Source of the DNA: Symbiodinium natans
Lineage: Eukaryota > Sar > Dinophyceae > Suessiales > Symbiodiniaceae
NCBI GenBank assembly: GCA_905221605.1
Contig: CAJNDS010002094.1
Span: forward strand, 186,001-250,000
Direction of reading: 5' to 3'
Length of the DNA: 64,000 nucleotides
The translations under genes were made by a program, and so were the position numbers. The notes beneath the pieces are model-generated. The model saw only the letters and a list, made by a program, of their open reading frames with translations. It did not search any database and was not told the origin of the DNA. Of the stretch, positions 31,405 to 42,800 are shown in pieces (the stretch's first letter is position 1; each line of letters starts with the position of its first letter).

Positions 31405-33480
31405 TTAACAGTAACACCCAAACCCGATCACCTGCGGGATGCACCGGCCTGCTGCACATCTCCTGGCCGGAGAAACGTGAGCTGCACGTGTCCAGGCTGC
31501 CTCAGCAGAAAACCCGTCTCTAAAATCGGCGTCTTGTCTTCTCGAGGGCTGAGACTTTAGCGAGGGGATTTCAGCAAAGCTCTCGTCCATCTGCAGCCAC
31601 TTGTGGTTCTGCGCCGCATTGGAGCTCAGTCGCTCCTTACGAAAAATGCGGCGATGGTTGATTCTCCATTCATCCGCGCAACCGAATAACGTCCCTGTCC
31701 TCGGCCACCAGTCTCAGCGAGTCTGTCACAAACTCAGCCGACTCCTAAACAGTCCCCGATAAGTCATGACTCATCTTCCGTGGGACGCATGATTCAGCAC
31801 ATAGTGGATATGCGAGCGAGTCCTTGCTCAATGGTTCCCACGACGGTGGATCAAACTCCAGCGGGGCGGTTACATTGGAGGGAGGATAGAAGGGTTCCTT
31901 GGCTTCAGCACATGCGAAATCGGCAACACAGTATGTCTGCACATCTGATATCATGATGAGGCACGTATCCAGCCAGGAGCGTAAAGATGATCACTCCCAG
32001 GGCAAACACGTCCACCGGTCTCCCATAATCCTCCAGCAAGGTCCGCAAGTGTGTATCAAACTCGATCTAAGGAAAGAGCCAAGAGAACAAAAAAAAACAG
32101 GAAGATAGTTGTAAGCATCATCCAGAATTCAATATGTCATAGAGCAAACACAAACCAGTTCTTTGTTTGACGGAGAACCTGTTCGGAAAGGATCTCCGGC
32201 GCCATGTAACCATGAGAGCCTTGTAGCCCTGTCCAGTGTTCTCGGCTCTGTTTCTGAGATTTGCGAACTGGCAATGGACATCTGAGGCTCTTCGCCAGTA
32301 AAGCGGCAGAGGAAGGGTGCCTGCAGGTGCCACAGAGGCAAAGCTCAAGTTCCATCAACCCTCAGCTATCCTCAGCTGATGACCTTTCGAGGGCACTCTC
32401 GTGCAAGGCCGAAGTCGCCCAGCTGCGCGACTAACCTCGGTGCGTCTTTTTTGCATTGCTCCACCGGGCAAGCCACGCCAACCACTGAGAACGCGTCCCT
32501 GACCCGGTAGGAACCAGAAATATGTTGCGCGGCTTCACGTCGCCATGCAAAATGAACAGGTCCTGGTGTACAATGGAGAAATGATCGAAACAGTCTCTGA
32601 CTCTGCTAAGTGCTCTGCTGCGCTCTGCTCTGCTTTGCTTTTGTGCAGCTGCTTGTCGACTCTGTAAAAGACCGCATCTGGTCACTTATGGCGATTCGGC
32701 GGAGTGCCTCGTGAAGATAGCGAAGGCCTTGCAGGGACTACCAGCTACCATGACTCGGAAGTACCTCTTCTGTGCTTGAAGTGCTCTTCGCCCTCTGTGC
32801 GCTTCTCCCCGCCTTCCAGGAGTTGCCCACACAACCTGGCTGCCTGCGCGCGAAGCTGGCGAAGCTAGCGAAGATGCATGCCAGAAAGACCCAGACAACC
32901 TGATGCTACTGCGACGGCGACAAAAGCTTGCCAAAGGCAGGCGAACAGACAGACCGGCAGGCCGGCAACCAGACAGACAAAGACGCAGACAGATGGGAAG
33001 GCCGCGAAACTCTTACTTTTTTACCGAACGCCATCTGAGGTGAACTGCTATTTCATACCCGAAAACCAAAACCCGTATTCCAGGGCTGAGTTGGAGGCAG
33101 CTCGGTGCCAATTATAAGCCCTGGGCGACGACCGACCAAATCGTGCACCATGTATGACCGTCATGAGAAGCCGAACCAACAAAGTGCTGGACTAAAGTGG
33201 ACTGAAGACTGCCTGCTTCTCGGCTAGCATCCCCCGCGGTCCCAGGGCCTTGCTCTAGGGAGATGCAAATTTGCAAACACTCATACTCACACGTACTCAC
33301 GCAGCAGAGATTCTCAGCATGACACCGCGTGGAGATCGCCTCCAGCTGCAAATGGCATAACCAGCAGAACCTGCAGCAACTCCGTAGCGCAAAGTCTTCC
33401 CTGGGGAGCATAAAGCGGCCGCCCCTGCCCGCCTCTATGTCGTACTTTTTTTGCTTGGAACCCCAGCCGACCGGCATCCC
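31405..33480 (-). CDS. Serine/threonine protein kinase
   Basis: Kinase subdomains appear in order on the minus strand, split by introns. A possible first exon (about 33480-33376, MPVGWGSKQKKYDIEAGRGG) may hold the glycine loop. The catalytic loop, at about 32600-32520, reads LHGDVKPRNIFL (HGD instead of the common HRD). LGDFGLARE follows at 32396-32422. GSHGYMAPEI is at 32191-32220. YGRPVDVFALGVIIFTLLAG, the subdomain IX helix, is at about 32030-31970. A block at about 31900-31790 reads PLEFDPPSWEPLSKDS. SAEFVTDSLRLVAEDRDV starts at 31744. RLSSNAAQNHKWLQMDESFA (about 31630-31565) matches the usual end of the domain. The arrangement resembles CaMK-type kinases. It would phosphorylate Ser/Thr; substrate and location are unknown. 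The N-lobe lysine and glutamate were not located, and the stop is uncertain. Confidence 0.8.
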
Positions 33481-33509
33481 AGGGGACACCAACAACACCC
33501 CCTACAGTC

Positions 33510-33760
33510 CTACAGTTTAAAGTTTACAATGCTTAAAGTTTAGCAAGTTTTAATTTCAAAAAGTCTTAAGCTTAACAAGTTGTAAGTTAAAAAGTTTAAG
33601 GTTTTAAAAGCTTAAAAGCTTTAAAATGCAAAGTTGAAAGATTTAAAACTCACAATGTTTAAAGCTCAAAAGCATTAAAGCTTAAAAAGAAGACTTTAAA
33701 AAACAAAGAATAAAAAGGCTTAACAAGTTTGAAGCTTACAGTATAAAGTAGACCCGACCC
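33510..33760. repeat. AT-rich degenerate TTTAAAGTTTA/AAGCTTAAAA repeat
   Basis: Short related words (TTAAAGTTTA, AAGCTTAAAA, TTAACAAGTT) recur irregularly, ending in GACCCGACC repeats near 33750-33775. I see no gene from 33,500 to 34,600. Confidence 0.6.
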
Positions 33761-34609
33761 AAACTGACCCGACCGGGTTTAGGCTACAGGGTCAACGGCT
33801 AACGGTTTAAAGTTTACAGTTTGCAGAGGCTGGCACTGGACCTGCATACAACCCTAAGCCCCAAGGAGCTTGTCGTGCCAACCTTGCCTCGCCACTGCAG
33901 TGGTGGCAGGCCCCGGGCCCAGGCGGGTCGCGTAGCGTTCAAAGTACATCACTGCTGCCAGTGCGACGTAAGAGCCTCTGAAGGAGTTTCCGCGGCGTAG
34001 AGCAGCGGCCTTGGGGGTCAGACTCACTGCCGCACGTTGAGATGAACACCTGACATGTGGGTGCTAACATGAATATAAGGGCATCACGCTACAGGAGGAT
34101 ATCCTCCAAACTCAGCTGATTCTGGCAATGGAATGACTACAAACAGTGCTGCTGACAATAGTAAGCATCCGATGAAGTGAGGTTGTTGCGAGATGCCTGG
34201 GTGGTATTTCTTGATGAGTATCTAGGGCAGCAGCACGGTATTGTCATGCGCCAGCTGACGTTGAATCTGAATCTCCTGCCGAAAGTAAGCTCAATTGTCG
34301 CATTGAGCATGTACGAGCAACGCGCTGGTTCCTCCTTCATGGTGGCCACCTCTTCTGGATCCTCATCCAGTCTTGCGGCCTCACGCAGTATCACCAGTTG
34401 TCCAACTGTTGTCACGATTTACCCCCTCAAGAAACTCTAAACGATCCTGGACCAAGTGCACTTCTGGTTGTCGCACAGTAGGATCTAGTCACTCTAGTCT
34501 CTCCAACGCACCAAGGTGATGAGCTGATGCAAGCGACTCCTTCACATGCCGCTCGGGAGTTCCTCCCGAGGCAAGCATGATGCTTCTGCGGGTGGCGGAA
34601 AAATGTGCT

Positions 34610-36027
34610 CTACAGCGCCATCGCATCTAGCAATGGCACGTCAGAGATGTCGGCTATGTGCTCCACATATTGCCGGAGCTTCTCGGGCCACTTCACGTCC
34701 TTCACGATGGTAAGCCTCCGCAAAGTGGGGAACAAGGTGATGTCGTCGTAAGAATAGCCACCTTCATTGACTGACTCAGAGCTGTGGAGCATCTCGCTGA
34801 GCTCCGGCAGCTTCCCATTCAGCCTCAGAACTCTCTCGGCTCAAAGGGAGAGCGCTCGGAGTAGAAAAACAAGCAACCACGACATCATACAACGAAATGG
34901 AGTGAGGCGGAGAAAATGGGAGAGAGTAAGAGCAAGAGGTTTTCAGAACTTTGGCCAAGCCGCTCTTCCAGTAGCGGCCCGCTTGTCTCAAGTGCTTCCT
35001 CGAAGGTCATGCCAGAGAGTTGGTGGTTTTTCACCCACGTGGCCCGCGCGGCTTTCGTGGAGAACTCGGGGTACAAGGCCATGGCATCACGAGGCCTCGT
35101 GGCTTTTGGCTTCCGGTGGCTTTGTTGGCTAGAAATTGGGGTGGGGGGGGGGATAAGCGGACGGGGGTCCTTAGTCACTTCGGCTTGAGGAACCTTGACC
35201 GGAGACATCCACGCAAAGCGGAGACACCAGGATTCCCTGAAAAGTCTGTTTGCAGGGGGGAACAAAAGAAACAGTATGAGTCGGTGGGTGCTGATTGGCA
35301 ATGAACCAAAGTAAGTTGAGTTTTTGTAGATCAGGTCAACCAGTCTCAAAAAACCGTAACCTGATGATAACCTAACAGTGTCTTCTTACAAGACACCCGA
35401 ACCTGAACTAAATATTATTGGTTTTCACGGCAGCCTCAACGAAAGAGATAAAAAGAAGACATGCAAAAAATGGTTTATCGTTCTTCGCCTTGGGCAAGTG
35501 AGTATGTTCCTACTCAAAGCAAGCTGCCTCGTGATCTTGCGCAGGAGGTCCTTGTTGTCGCTGAGCCATGTGCTAATGTCTTTGCGGCCAGCGGCCTTGG
35601 ACAGAATCGGAGTGTCATCCAGGGCATCGACCTTTGAGACAATGTCCAGGGACTCGCCCATGGCTTCGCCGTCAATCTCCATTATCGGGAGAACCTTCTT
35701 GCCAATCATTCTGGTAGGGGTCACGACGTCGTCATTCATCAAGAAGTCCAACTTGAAAGGTGTCTTTTTCAACCCAAAAATCATCCGGGCTCGGACGCAG
35801 TACGGGCAATGATCATAGACATAAAGCGTAGGCACCTCCGCCTCAAGCTCTTCGGCCGTGGCCGAACGGCCCCACTCGCCGGTGGCTCGCCTGGCCACCG
35901 CGGGCACCCAGGCGGGTCCAGGCAGCGCTGCCAAGGGGAGTGTCAGAAGGAAAAGGCTTCCGACACATGTGCTCCAATTGCTCCGTGCACGTGCAGTGCG
36001 CGGGGGTTGGGCTCGAAGCCAGGCCAT
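34610..36027 (-). CDS. grxB: GrxB-type (glutaredoxin 2) protein with leader peptide
   Basis: The enzyme is a thiol-disulfide oxidoreductase that uses glutathione. Exon 1 (36027-35528) starts MAWLRAQ, followed by a hydrophobic run (VGSLFLLTLPLAALPG). The thioredoxin-fold domain follows, with LYVYDHCPYCVRARMIFGLK containing the CPYC active site, then TPTRMIGKKVLPI and GESLDIVSKVD. It ends at a GC donor within ITR|. Exon 2 begins at 35095 with PRDAMALYPEFSTKAA and continues into the all-helical C-terminal domain (FEEALETSGPLLEERL). A third exon (about 34845-34610) reads LNGKLPELSEML, then YDDITLFPTLRRLTIVKDV, and ends PLLDAMAL followed by a stop. Domain order and motifs match bacterial glutaredoxin 2 (GST-like fold). 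The leader suggests secretory or plastid import. The exon 2/3 junction is not exactly placed. Confidence 0.88.
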
Positions 36028-37200
36028 CGCCGCAGTGCTGCCGGTTGGCCCTAAACTGGGTTTTGAGCAAGAAAGGCGGAGAAAGTGGCCGACTGCTCAG
36101 ATATGCTCAGATGACACTGGCCAGCGTTCGGAGATTTACTTCTTCCTTCGTTGCAAGAGCAGGGCATTGCATGGCAGCTTTGCCTTGACAACCACGCGCT
36201 GATCCCGGTCCATGTTATGGCCCAAGAGAACGAGGTTGCATGCGTCGCCCTAGCAGGATTCCATGGATTCCCCACAAGAGGCCACATAAAGCTCACAAGG
36301 GTAAAGCTTCGGGCGCATGCGTGAGAAGAAGGCTGGGCTGCCGCACACCGCCGTGACGGCCGTCATGCAGAACACGAAGAGCGCCCTGAGGCACAGAGAA
36401 AACAGTGCAGAGGGCATGCCAAGTTTTTCCCATAAAAACGAGTACAGCGCACAAAGAATGCTACAAAATCAGAGCCGGAGTCAGGCCTTCAAGTTGAAGT
36501 TGCCGCTCAACGAGAAGGATGGTGCACACTCGCACCATGGGCAAACCTCTGAAGAGTTGGGCTTCAGCTGTTCCGAGCGCAACTTAAGAATCTAAATCGC
36601 ATGTTGAGATCAAGATCCCAGCCCTGGCACACAGAGACAGAGCTTTGGTACAAGAGCGACACACGACCTGCAGCCATCTGGATGACATAACACTCGTCAA
36701 GACGGACTTTCGAACGCGCAGTCGAGTCCAATGCAGGCCTCGGCCTTTTGCACAGACCTTTCCGCATTAACCTCTCGTGAAGAGCCGTCTGATGCAGCCT
36801 GCGTAACGTGCTGCATCATGCTTCATTCAGCGCTTTCGATGTCATACACACATATACACGTGGGCGCAAGGCTCGTGCAGGTCATCTCGTGCTTGGCCCA
36901 CCTTCAGAGAAGCCGGCGCCTTTTTCGTAGATGGCACGTCAGGCCGAAGCCTGTCTGCCTTTCAACGCTATTTGGCTTGTTCTGAGCTTGGCATGCATCT
37001 ATTGAGGCTCGGGCAGGGGAAGATGGTGCCATCGCGCCAGCATCACAAAGCTATGCTCAGTTAGCAGATACCTAGGCCTTGGGCATAGGCACGGGCAAGT
37101 CCTGTGCTGATTCCAGAAGTTGTGTGTCCGGTCTTCGGATGCTTCATCTGATCATGCCGAGAGGTTGAAACCCATACGGATCATGGCAACAACGTGAGGG

Positions 37201-37941
37201 CTACATTGCTGCATTTTTGGAGCTGAATTCCTGCAGAATCGAATGAGGCGGAGCTGAGGGCATCTTCCAACAGCGCAGCGTCCAATGCCTTGCGAGTTCG
37301 TGGGACAGCCTGCAAGATATGCCGCGAAAATCAACGAAGTAAACGACAGCACGGAAAGTCCGAAGGCTCCGAGATTTGAAGCCCATTCCGACAAGGTCGC
37401 CTGGTGATCCAAGCTCGTGGATGACTTGCAGAGCCACTGTACCACCTTTGGATCCGAGGCAAGCAGTTCTGGCTGACGTGAATGTGAGGATCCGAGACTG
37501 GGGTCTTTGGCTCTGTGGCCCTAAGGCGGAAAAAGACGCATCGGGCATGGTGCGGCTGTGGCCCCGGGCGCTTCCAAGCCGTGGCTCGGAGGCCTGAGCC
37601 CGAGAGCGGCTCTTAACAGACCGACAACAAGACAAAACGGGGAGAGCAAAAATGAGCAAACGCCAGGAAGAAGCCGGCCTCCGAGGCCTCGGGCGTCTCC
37701 CCCAGCCGCGCCAAGGCGCCGCGCAGGAGGCCCAACGCCTCCTCCTGCAGTGGTCCACAGAGTCTGAAGGACTTTCAAAACAGATTGCCCCACTGGCCCA
37801 CGGTGCTTCACTTCCATTTGAGTCCTCGCTGGGCTTGTGCTGCGCCCAGGCGCCGCGAAAGAACAAGTACTCCGTCATCAGGTTTTCCCTCACGCAGGCA
37901 GTGATCTCCTGCGCCATGCAACGCGATGCAATGCGATGCAA
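37201..37941 (-). CDS. GC-rich open region with possible exons, unknown
   Basis: A 246-codon minus frame is open throughout, but the likely coding parts change frame. VRENLMTEYLFFRGAWAQHK (about 37890) lies in the long frame. EEALGLLRGALARLGETPEA (about 37750-37690) follows an acceptor CTGCAG in another frame. VALQVIHELGSPGDLVGMGF (about 37440-37380) is again in the long frame. No domain was recognised. The region from 36,030 to 37,200 shows nothing I can support. Confidence 0.3.
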   Translation of the reverse strand: MHRIASRCMAQEITACVRENLMTEYLFFRGAWAQHKPSEDSNGSEAPWASGAICFESPSDSVDHCRRRRWASCAAPWRGWGRRPRPRRPASSWRLLIFALPVLSCCRSVKSRSRAQASEPRLGSARGHSRTMPDASFSALGPQSQRPQSRILTFTSARTACLGSKGGTVALQVIHELGSPGDLVGMGFKSRSLRTFRAVVYFVDFRGISCRLSHELARHWTLRCWKMPSAPPHSILQEFSSKNAAM

Positions 37942-37966
37942 CGCGATGCAACGCGATGCAACGCGG
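37913..37966. repeat. GATGCAACGC decamer minisatellite
   Basis: Five tandem decamers (GATGCAACGC with small changes), related to the unit at 27463-27502. Confidence 0.85.
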
Positions 37967-38745
37967 CATTTTGGCTTTTTGTGGTGGCGGCGATTATCGG
38001 ACGAATCGGAGTTGGAAATGCCTCCTGGCTCAAGGCTTCAAGGAGCCCACAACTGATGCGAAAAAGGCTTCATCGATGCATCTCGCCCTGAAACCCTAAA
38101 CAGAACAGCCAAAGTCACAAAACCTGCTCCAACACTCACACCCCGTAGAAGTGGGATGCATGGAGGGGCCTTAAGCATGGTAAGGAGCGCGAAATGAGAA
38201 ACTCAGAATTCTACAGGGAGGATGGTGAGAAACGCGCACGGGAAGCGGCGGCAATCTCAAACTACCCAAAAGGAAACTCCAAGAATGGTAGAACACCAAG
38301 TCCTCAAGTTCTGAAGTCCGGATATTCTACGGGGATAGGGCAACTGCAGACCTGAGCAACTCGAGTAAATGAGCGAGTCTTAATATTTCATGGGTCAGGG
38401 TTTCCCTCTTCAAGGGTTCGTCACACTCCACCACTCCCACTCCCAATCCGATCGCCAGTAGAGGGCTTTGGGTTCACAACGTCCTTAGTTTTGGTTTCAC
38501 ATCCCCCCCCTCGCATGGGGCTGCAAGGCAAAGGTTCGCTGAACAGTAAGTACTGGTATCCATGATCATAGTCCTCGGAAGCCGCAATCTCGATTGCTGG
38601 TGCCGCCTGAGCACTGGAGAAGGTATAGTCGAGTAGATGTACCCAAGCTGCTCACCCTGCTCGCTTGGTTTGCTTGGATGCTTGCAGAGGCAGCATCGGA
38701 GTCTCTGACCTCAGAGTAGCGCATACAAGCACACGTGCACGTGCA

Positions 38746-38750
<5 letters not shown>

Positions 38751-38776
<26 letters not shown>
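38751..38776. repeat. (CA)n microsatellite
   Basis: Thirteen CA dinucleotides. From 37,970 to 39,600 there are open frames but no supported exon. Confidence 0.9.
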
Positions 38777-39355
38777 CCACGAACGCCCGCACGCACTCAC
38801 TCACTCGGACTTCATGCACGGATGTGCTGATTTCACTCTCTCGATGCCACCATGTGCTTGCAACCAACAGAACATAAAACGCAAGCCGAGTGGCAACACA
38901 TAAAGTGCAGACCAAGCTGCAACTCAGCTTAACATGATGTTGGAAAACGTACAATTCGGCTTGCGCAGCGAAGATGTCAACAGGACGAACAGTGGGTCGC
39001 TTGCAGTGTCGAGGATGTTACAAAAACACCATAACAGTATTGTCGTGGCACGTACATATGCCTGATCAGGCCATGCATGCCCAGGTATTCCAGCGTGTCT
39101 TCGTTGGTGGTAGACTCTGGTCCTTGCTACCACTCCCTGCCGGAAAACACGAGGCATCACATCACACATGGTACTTAGAAAACCTCAGAAACTCAAGCAG
39201 CCTACGTCTCTCAAGTTCGTGGTGAACTTCGGGATGTAAACGCACAGATGTCATGTAGTTAAACCGTTTCTATTTTGGGTATCGGAGACGTAAGAAAGTT
39301 GCAGGGGTTTAGGATTTGGAGTTCTGGGCCATGCTACAGACCCGTTACAAGCCAT

Positions 39356-39575
39356 GGGGAGGGGCGGGGGAGTGGGGGTGGGAGTGGGGGGGTGGGAGTG
39401 GGGGGGGGAAGTGGGGGGAGTGGGGGGGGGGGGAGGTGAGGGTTGGGGTGGGAGTGGGGGTGGGGTGGGGGGGGGGGAGTGGGGGGGGGGGAGTGAGGGT
39501 TGGGGTGGGAGTGGGGGCGGGAGTGGAGGGTGGGAGTGGGAGTGGGGTGGGGGTGGGGGTGGGGAGGACGGGGGG
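39356..39575. repeat. G-rich GGGAGTGGGGGTG tract
   Basis: About 220 nt almost without C on the plus strand, with G runs up to ten separated by single A or T. Potential G-quadruplex region; the Gly/Trp-rich or Pro/His-rich open frames are artefacts. Confidence 0.95.
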
Positions 39576-39808
39576 CTACTCTAAATCGGCGTCCCCGTAA
39601 GTTACATGTCATGACCTGATAGGATTCCGTATAAGCATGTACTTCCAGCATCCCAATCCTAAAGCTAAGCACTTTGTGAGGTGCCGTAGCGATCGAGATT
39701 CGGAAAACAAGAAATTAACAGGCAAAATCAGAGGTCGTGCCGTAGTGGACCTCAACACTGAGGTCCGAACAGACACGCATTCGCTTGTGGCTCCTCTCTC
39801 TGACCTGC

Positions 39809-42800
39809 AAAAGCCAAAAATGCGAAACAATGCAAGAGAACCTAGCTTGCGCCTGCACCACTGCAGCCGAACAGCTGGCTTTTGCTTGGACCCTTCCAAT
39901 CGCCGCCGTGGATCTTGCTGCCCTCTGGCTACCCTGGAAGCCCTCAAAAGCCCTCCCAAGCGCTTCCTTTGCAATGCAAAGATTCGCAAGCTGCTGAATT
40001 GAAAGATGCTGGAGAGATAGGCGAGTGGGCAACAGGCAACAGAGAAAAAACCGACACCGGAGTCGACGCCTAGGCGGTTTTCAGCCGTCTGCAGGGCCGA
40101 GCTCGGTTCTTGTTTGGCTTAACCATAGCTGCTGGTGTGCTGCCGCTTTGTGGCAACAAGCGTGGACACGAGTCGGACACGAAAGCATGACTGTCGATGC
40201 CTTTGTTGTTCACTCGGCATCCGATGCTACTAGAACCACCACAGTTAAGCGGGCTCGAGGCGGGTGTGCGAAGCACGCAACTTACCTGATGGTGTTCTGC
40301 ACGTCTGCATCTGCGCATTGATCGCAGCGAAGGGGAAGCCTCCTCTTCTCCACGGCGACCGCTGCACCCTGCTCCAACGGCCTATTGAGAAGAGAATCAA
40401 AAGCTGCCTGTGTCCACTCTACATTTGCCTCAAAGCTTGGAACTTGGAACAGGGCGCTGCGTCGTCGTCTGAAGATGCCTCCTTCAGCGAGGACCGCCCA
40501 TCCAGCTAATCTGCAAGATTGATGAACGGGATTCAGCAGCGCGCTTCTACCACTTCTGCATCTGGGAAGTTGGAGCGGTGCCTGGCAGTACAAAACCATA
40601 CAGAGTTGATCCCATGTGTGAAACTGCAGTCGCAGGAACCGTAGGAATCGCAGCAATAGCGATTGCGGCTCAACAACCCATGTATCCACACTGCTGCAAA
40701 AGCAGTGCGGTGCTCAACTAGGACACCTTGCTCAATACTTATGCTCGGGAGCCCCCAGGGACAGACTTTATTTCCTCGTCATTTGTACCCCCCATTGCAC
40801 AAGATTCCGCAGGCATGCGCCCTTGAGCAGCGAGCCCTCGACGCCTTGAGAATAGGGACCCCGAGCATGGATTGAGGACAGAGACCATCTCGAGCTGCAG
40901 AGAGACCGACATTCCCCCACGTCCCGGAGCGCGAACAGGATGACCCCATTTGCATTGTCGGCCAGGGGCCAAGATTCAAAAGATGTAGGCAGTGGCCACA
41001 ACAGACGGATCGCATTCAGCATCCCTCGGCCCGTTGCATTGAGGCCCTGGAAACTTGAGGCAGGAACATGCAAGTGCACTGCAATCATGATAGCACCGAC
41101 CATGAACTGTCACCAACCTCAGGTCATTCCATTATACGGATTACACGGTGCTGAGAAAAAAGCGGAAGGCGACATGAAACTGAAACAAGGACCCCGTCTC
41201 TTCGATCAGAAACAAGAACAGAACCAGAGCTGAAAGCATCTTGTTTGATTCCACGGTGTGATGCACTCGTAGACCTGCTACACCCCTGGGGCTTCTGTCG
41301 AACTCTTTGCAAGGAACGTTCTGCGTGCGCGTGCTTTGTCATCAGCCAGCGACATTGAGCAGGGCAACGGGGCCTCTGCTTTATTGCCCGCTCTTCTCGA
41401 GCTTTCTCAGCCATCCTGTTCCATGCCTCCAGGGGGAGGTTAGCATTGGTAGGACTAGTCGCAGCAGAGTCCACTCAAAAGTGTGCTCAAGGGGAAGAAG
41501 GGCAAGGCTGGCTTAAAGCCCTTTGTTGACTTGGACTGCCTCATCCTGCTCGGCGGCTGCCCGCTGCGCATACGCTAGCTGCTTGGCTTCCCTCTGCTCC
41601 CACTGTGCCTCGCAACAGATCTCCGCCATCACTGCTACACGAGTCTATTCAGAATGCCGCCAATACCCGCGCAGATCTGTCCAACATGTCCCAGAGCAAA
41701 GGGAACGGAGTGGAAAGGCAGAGTACTCGAGCGGAGCACCTGCTTGCGCCTCAGCTTGAAGTCGTAATCTGCAGCTTCTTGTCGGTACCTCCAATCTGGG
41801 AAGCTCTGAAAGTTTGTCAGTTTTTACTGCTCGGATCTGGATCAACGGCACTGGGCCGTCTCTGCCAGAAGCCAGGCGAGCAAGTCCTCTTCCCTGTGGA
41901 AAGCATCTAAATGGGCTCCTTATGCTCCTTCACAGCAGGAAAAGCAAACCCGAGAGGGCTCCGGGCTTCTTCTTGGCTTCAACGGCTGCCTGGCGATTGC
42001 ACGCAGCGCGCAGGCGCAATTGAAGCTTTAGCCCCCCATTGTGTGCAACTTGCACAACAAAAAGGGCTCTCAGGGCCATAAAACAACTGGGATGCCCGGC
42101 CGTGGTGGCTGCCTGCTCGTACTGTACGCGACGCTGCCGACGCTCCCTTTCCTGACCATGGGTATTTGCCGTGTCACTTGCGCAGACACTGCTTTGCTTA
42201 TTTTGTTGGAGCCCTGCGTCCGTCTCTTTCCTCGCACATTGGAGTGAAGCGAGTCATGGCTCTTCCCATTGGCAGCAACACTGTCCCGCCGATGCGCCAC
42301 AACTGCTGCAAATCTGCAACGCAGCGGGTTCCAAACACGTTTTGAAGCGCAAGCTGTTGCCCTTTGCAGATCTATTCAAAAAATGGGGCAAGGTTTCTGA
42401 GATTTTTCTCTTGACAGAGCCTTCTTGGACCTGGCATTGGCATCCATCTAGTCGCCAGACCCACGAATACTTTGTTGGCATACAACAAAACACTTCCTCT
42501 ATGCAAGAACTCATCGCACAAGATGTCACAACTTGCACAGTGGAAGCACTTCGATTCGAATGTTCGACCGTGCTTTATACACTGGACGGCGCAACCCTGC
42601 AAGGCATGGGAGTGGCAACCGGAGCCGCCTTGCGAGCAATATCTGTCTGCCGCTTTGTGTCTCGAATCTTCTCCATTCCTCAGTCGGTGGCTGTGGGTGG
42701 TTGCAGTGTTTGCCGGAAGTTACTTACATATCCAACTTGTCCGAGAAGGCCACGTTTGGCAGATTCGATTTGCAGGCGGGCCTCAATGACTCGAGGCAGG

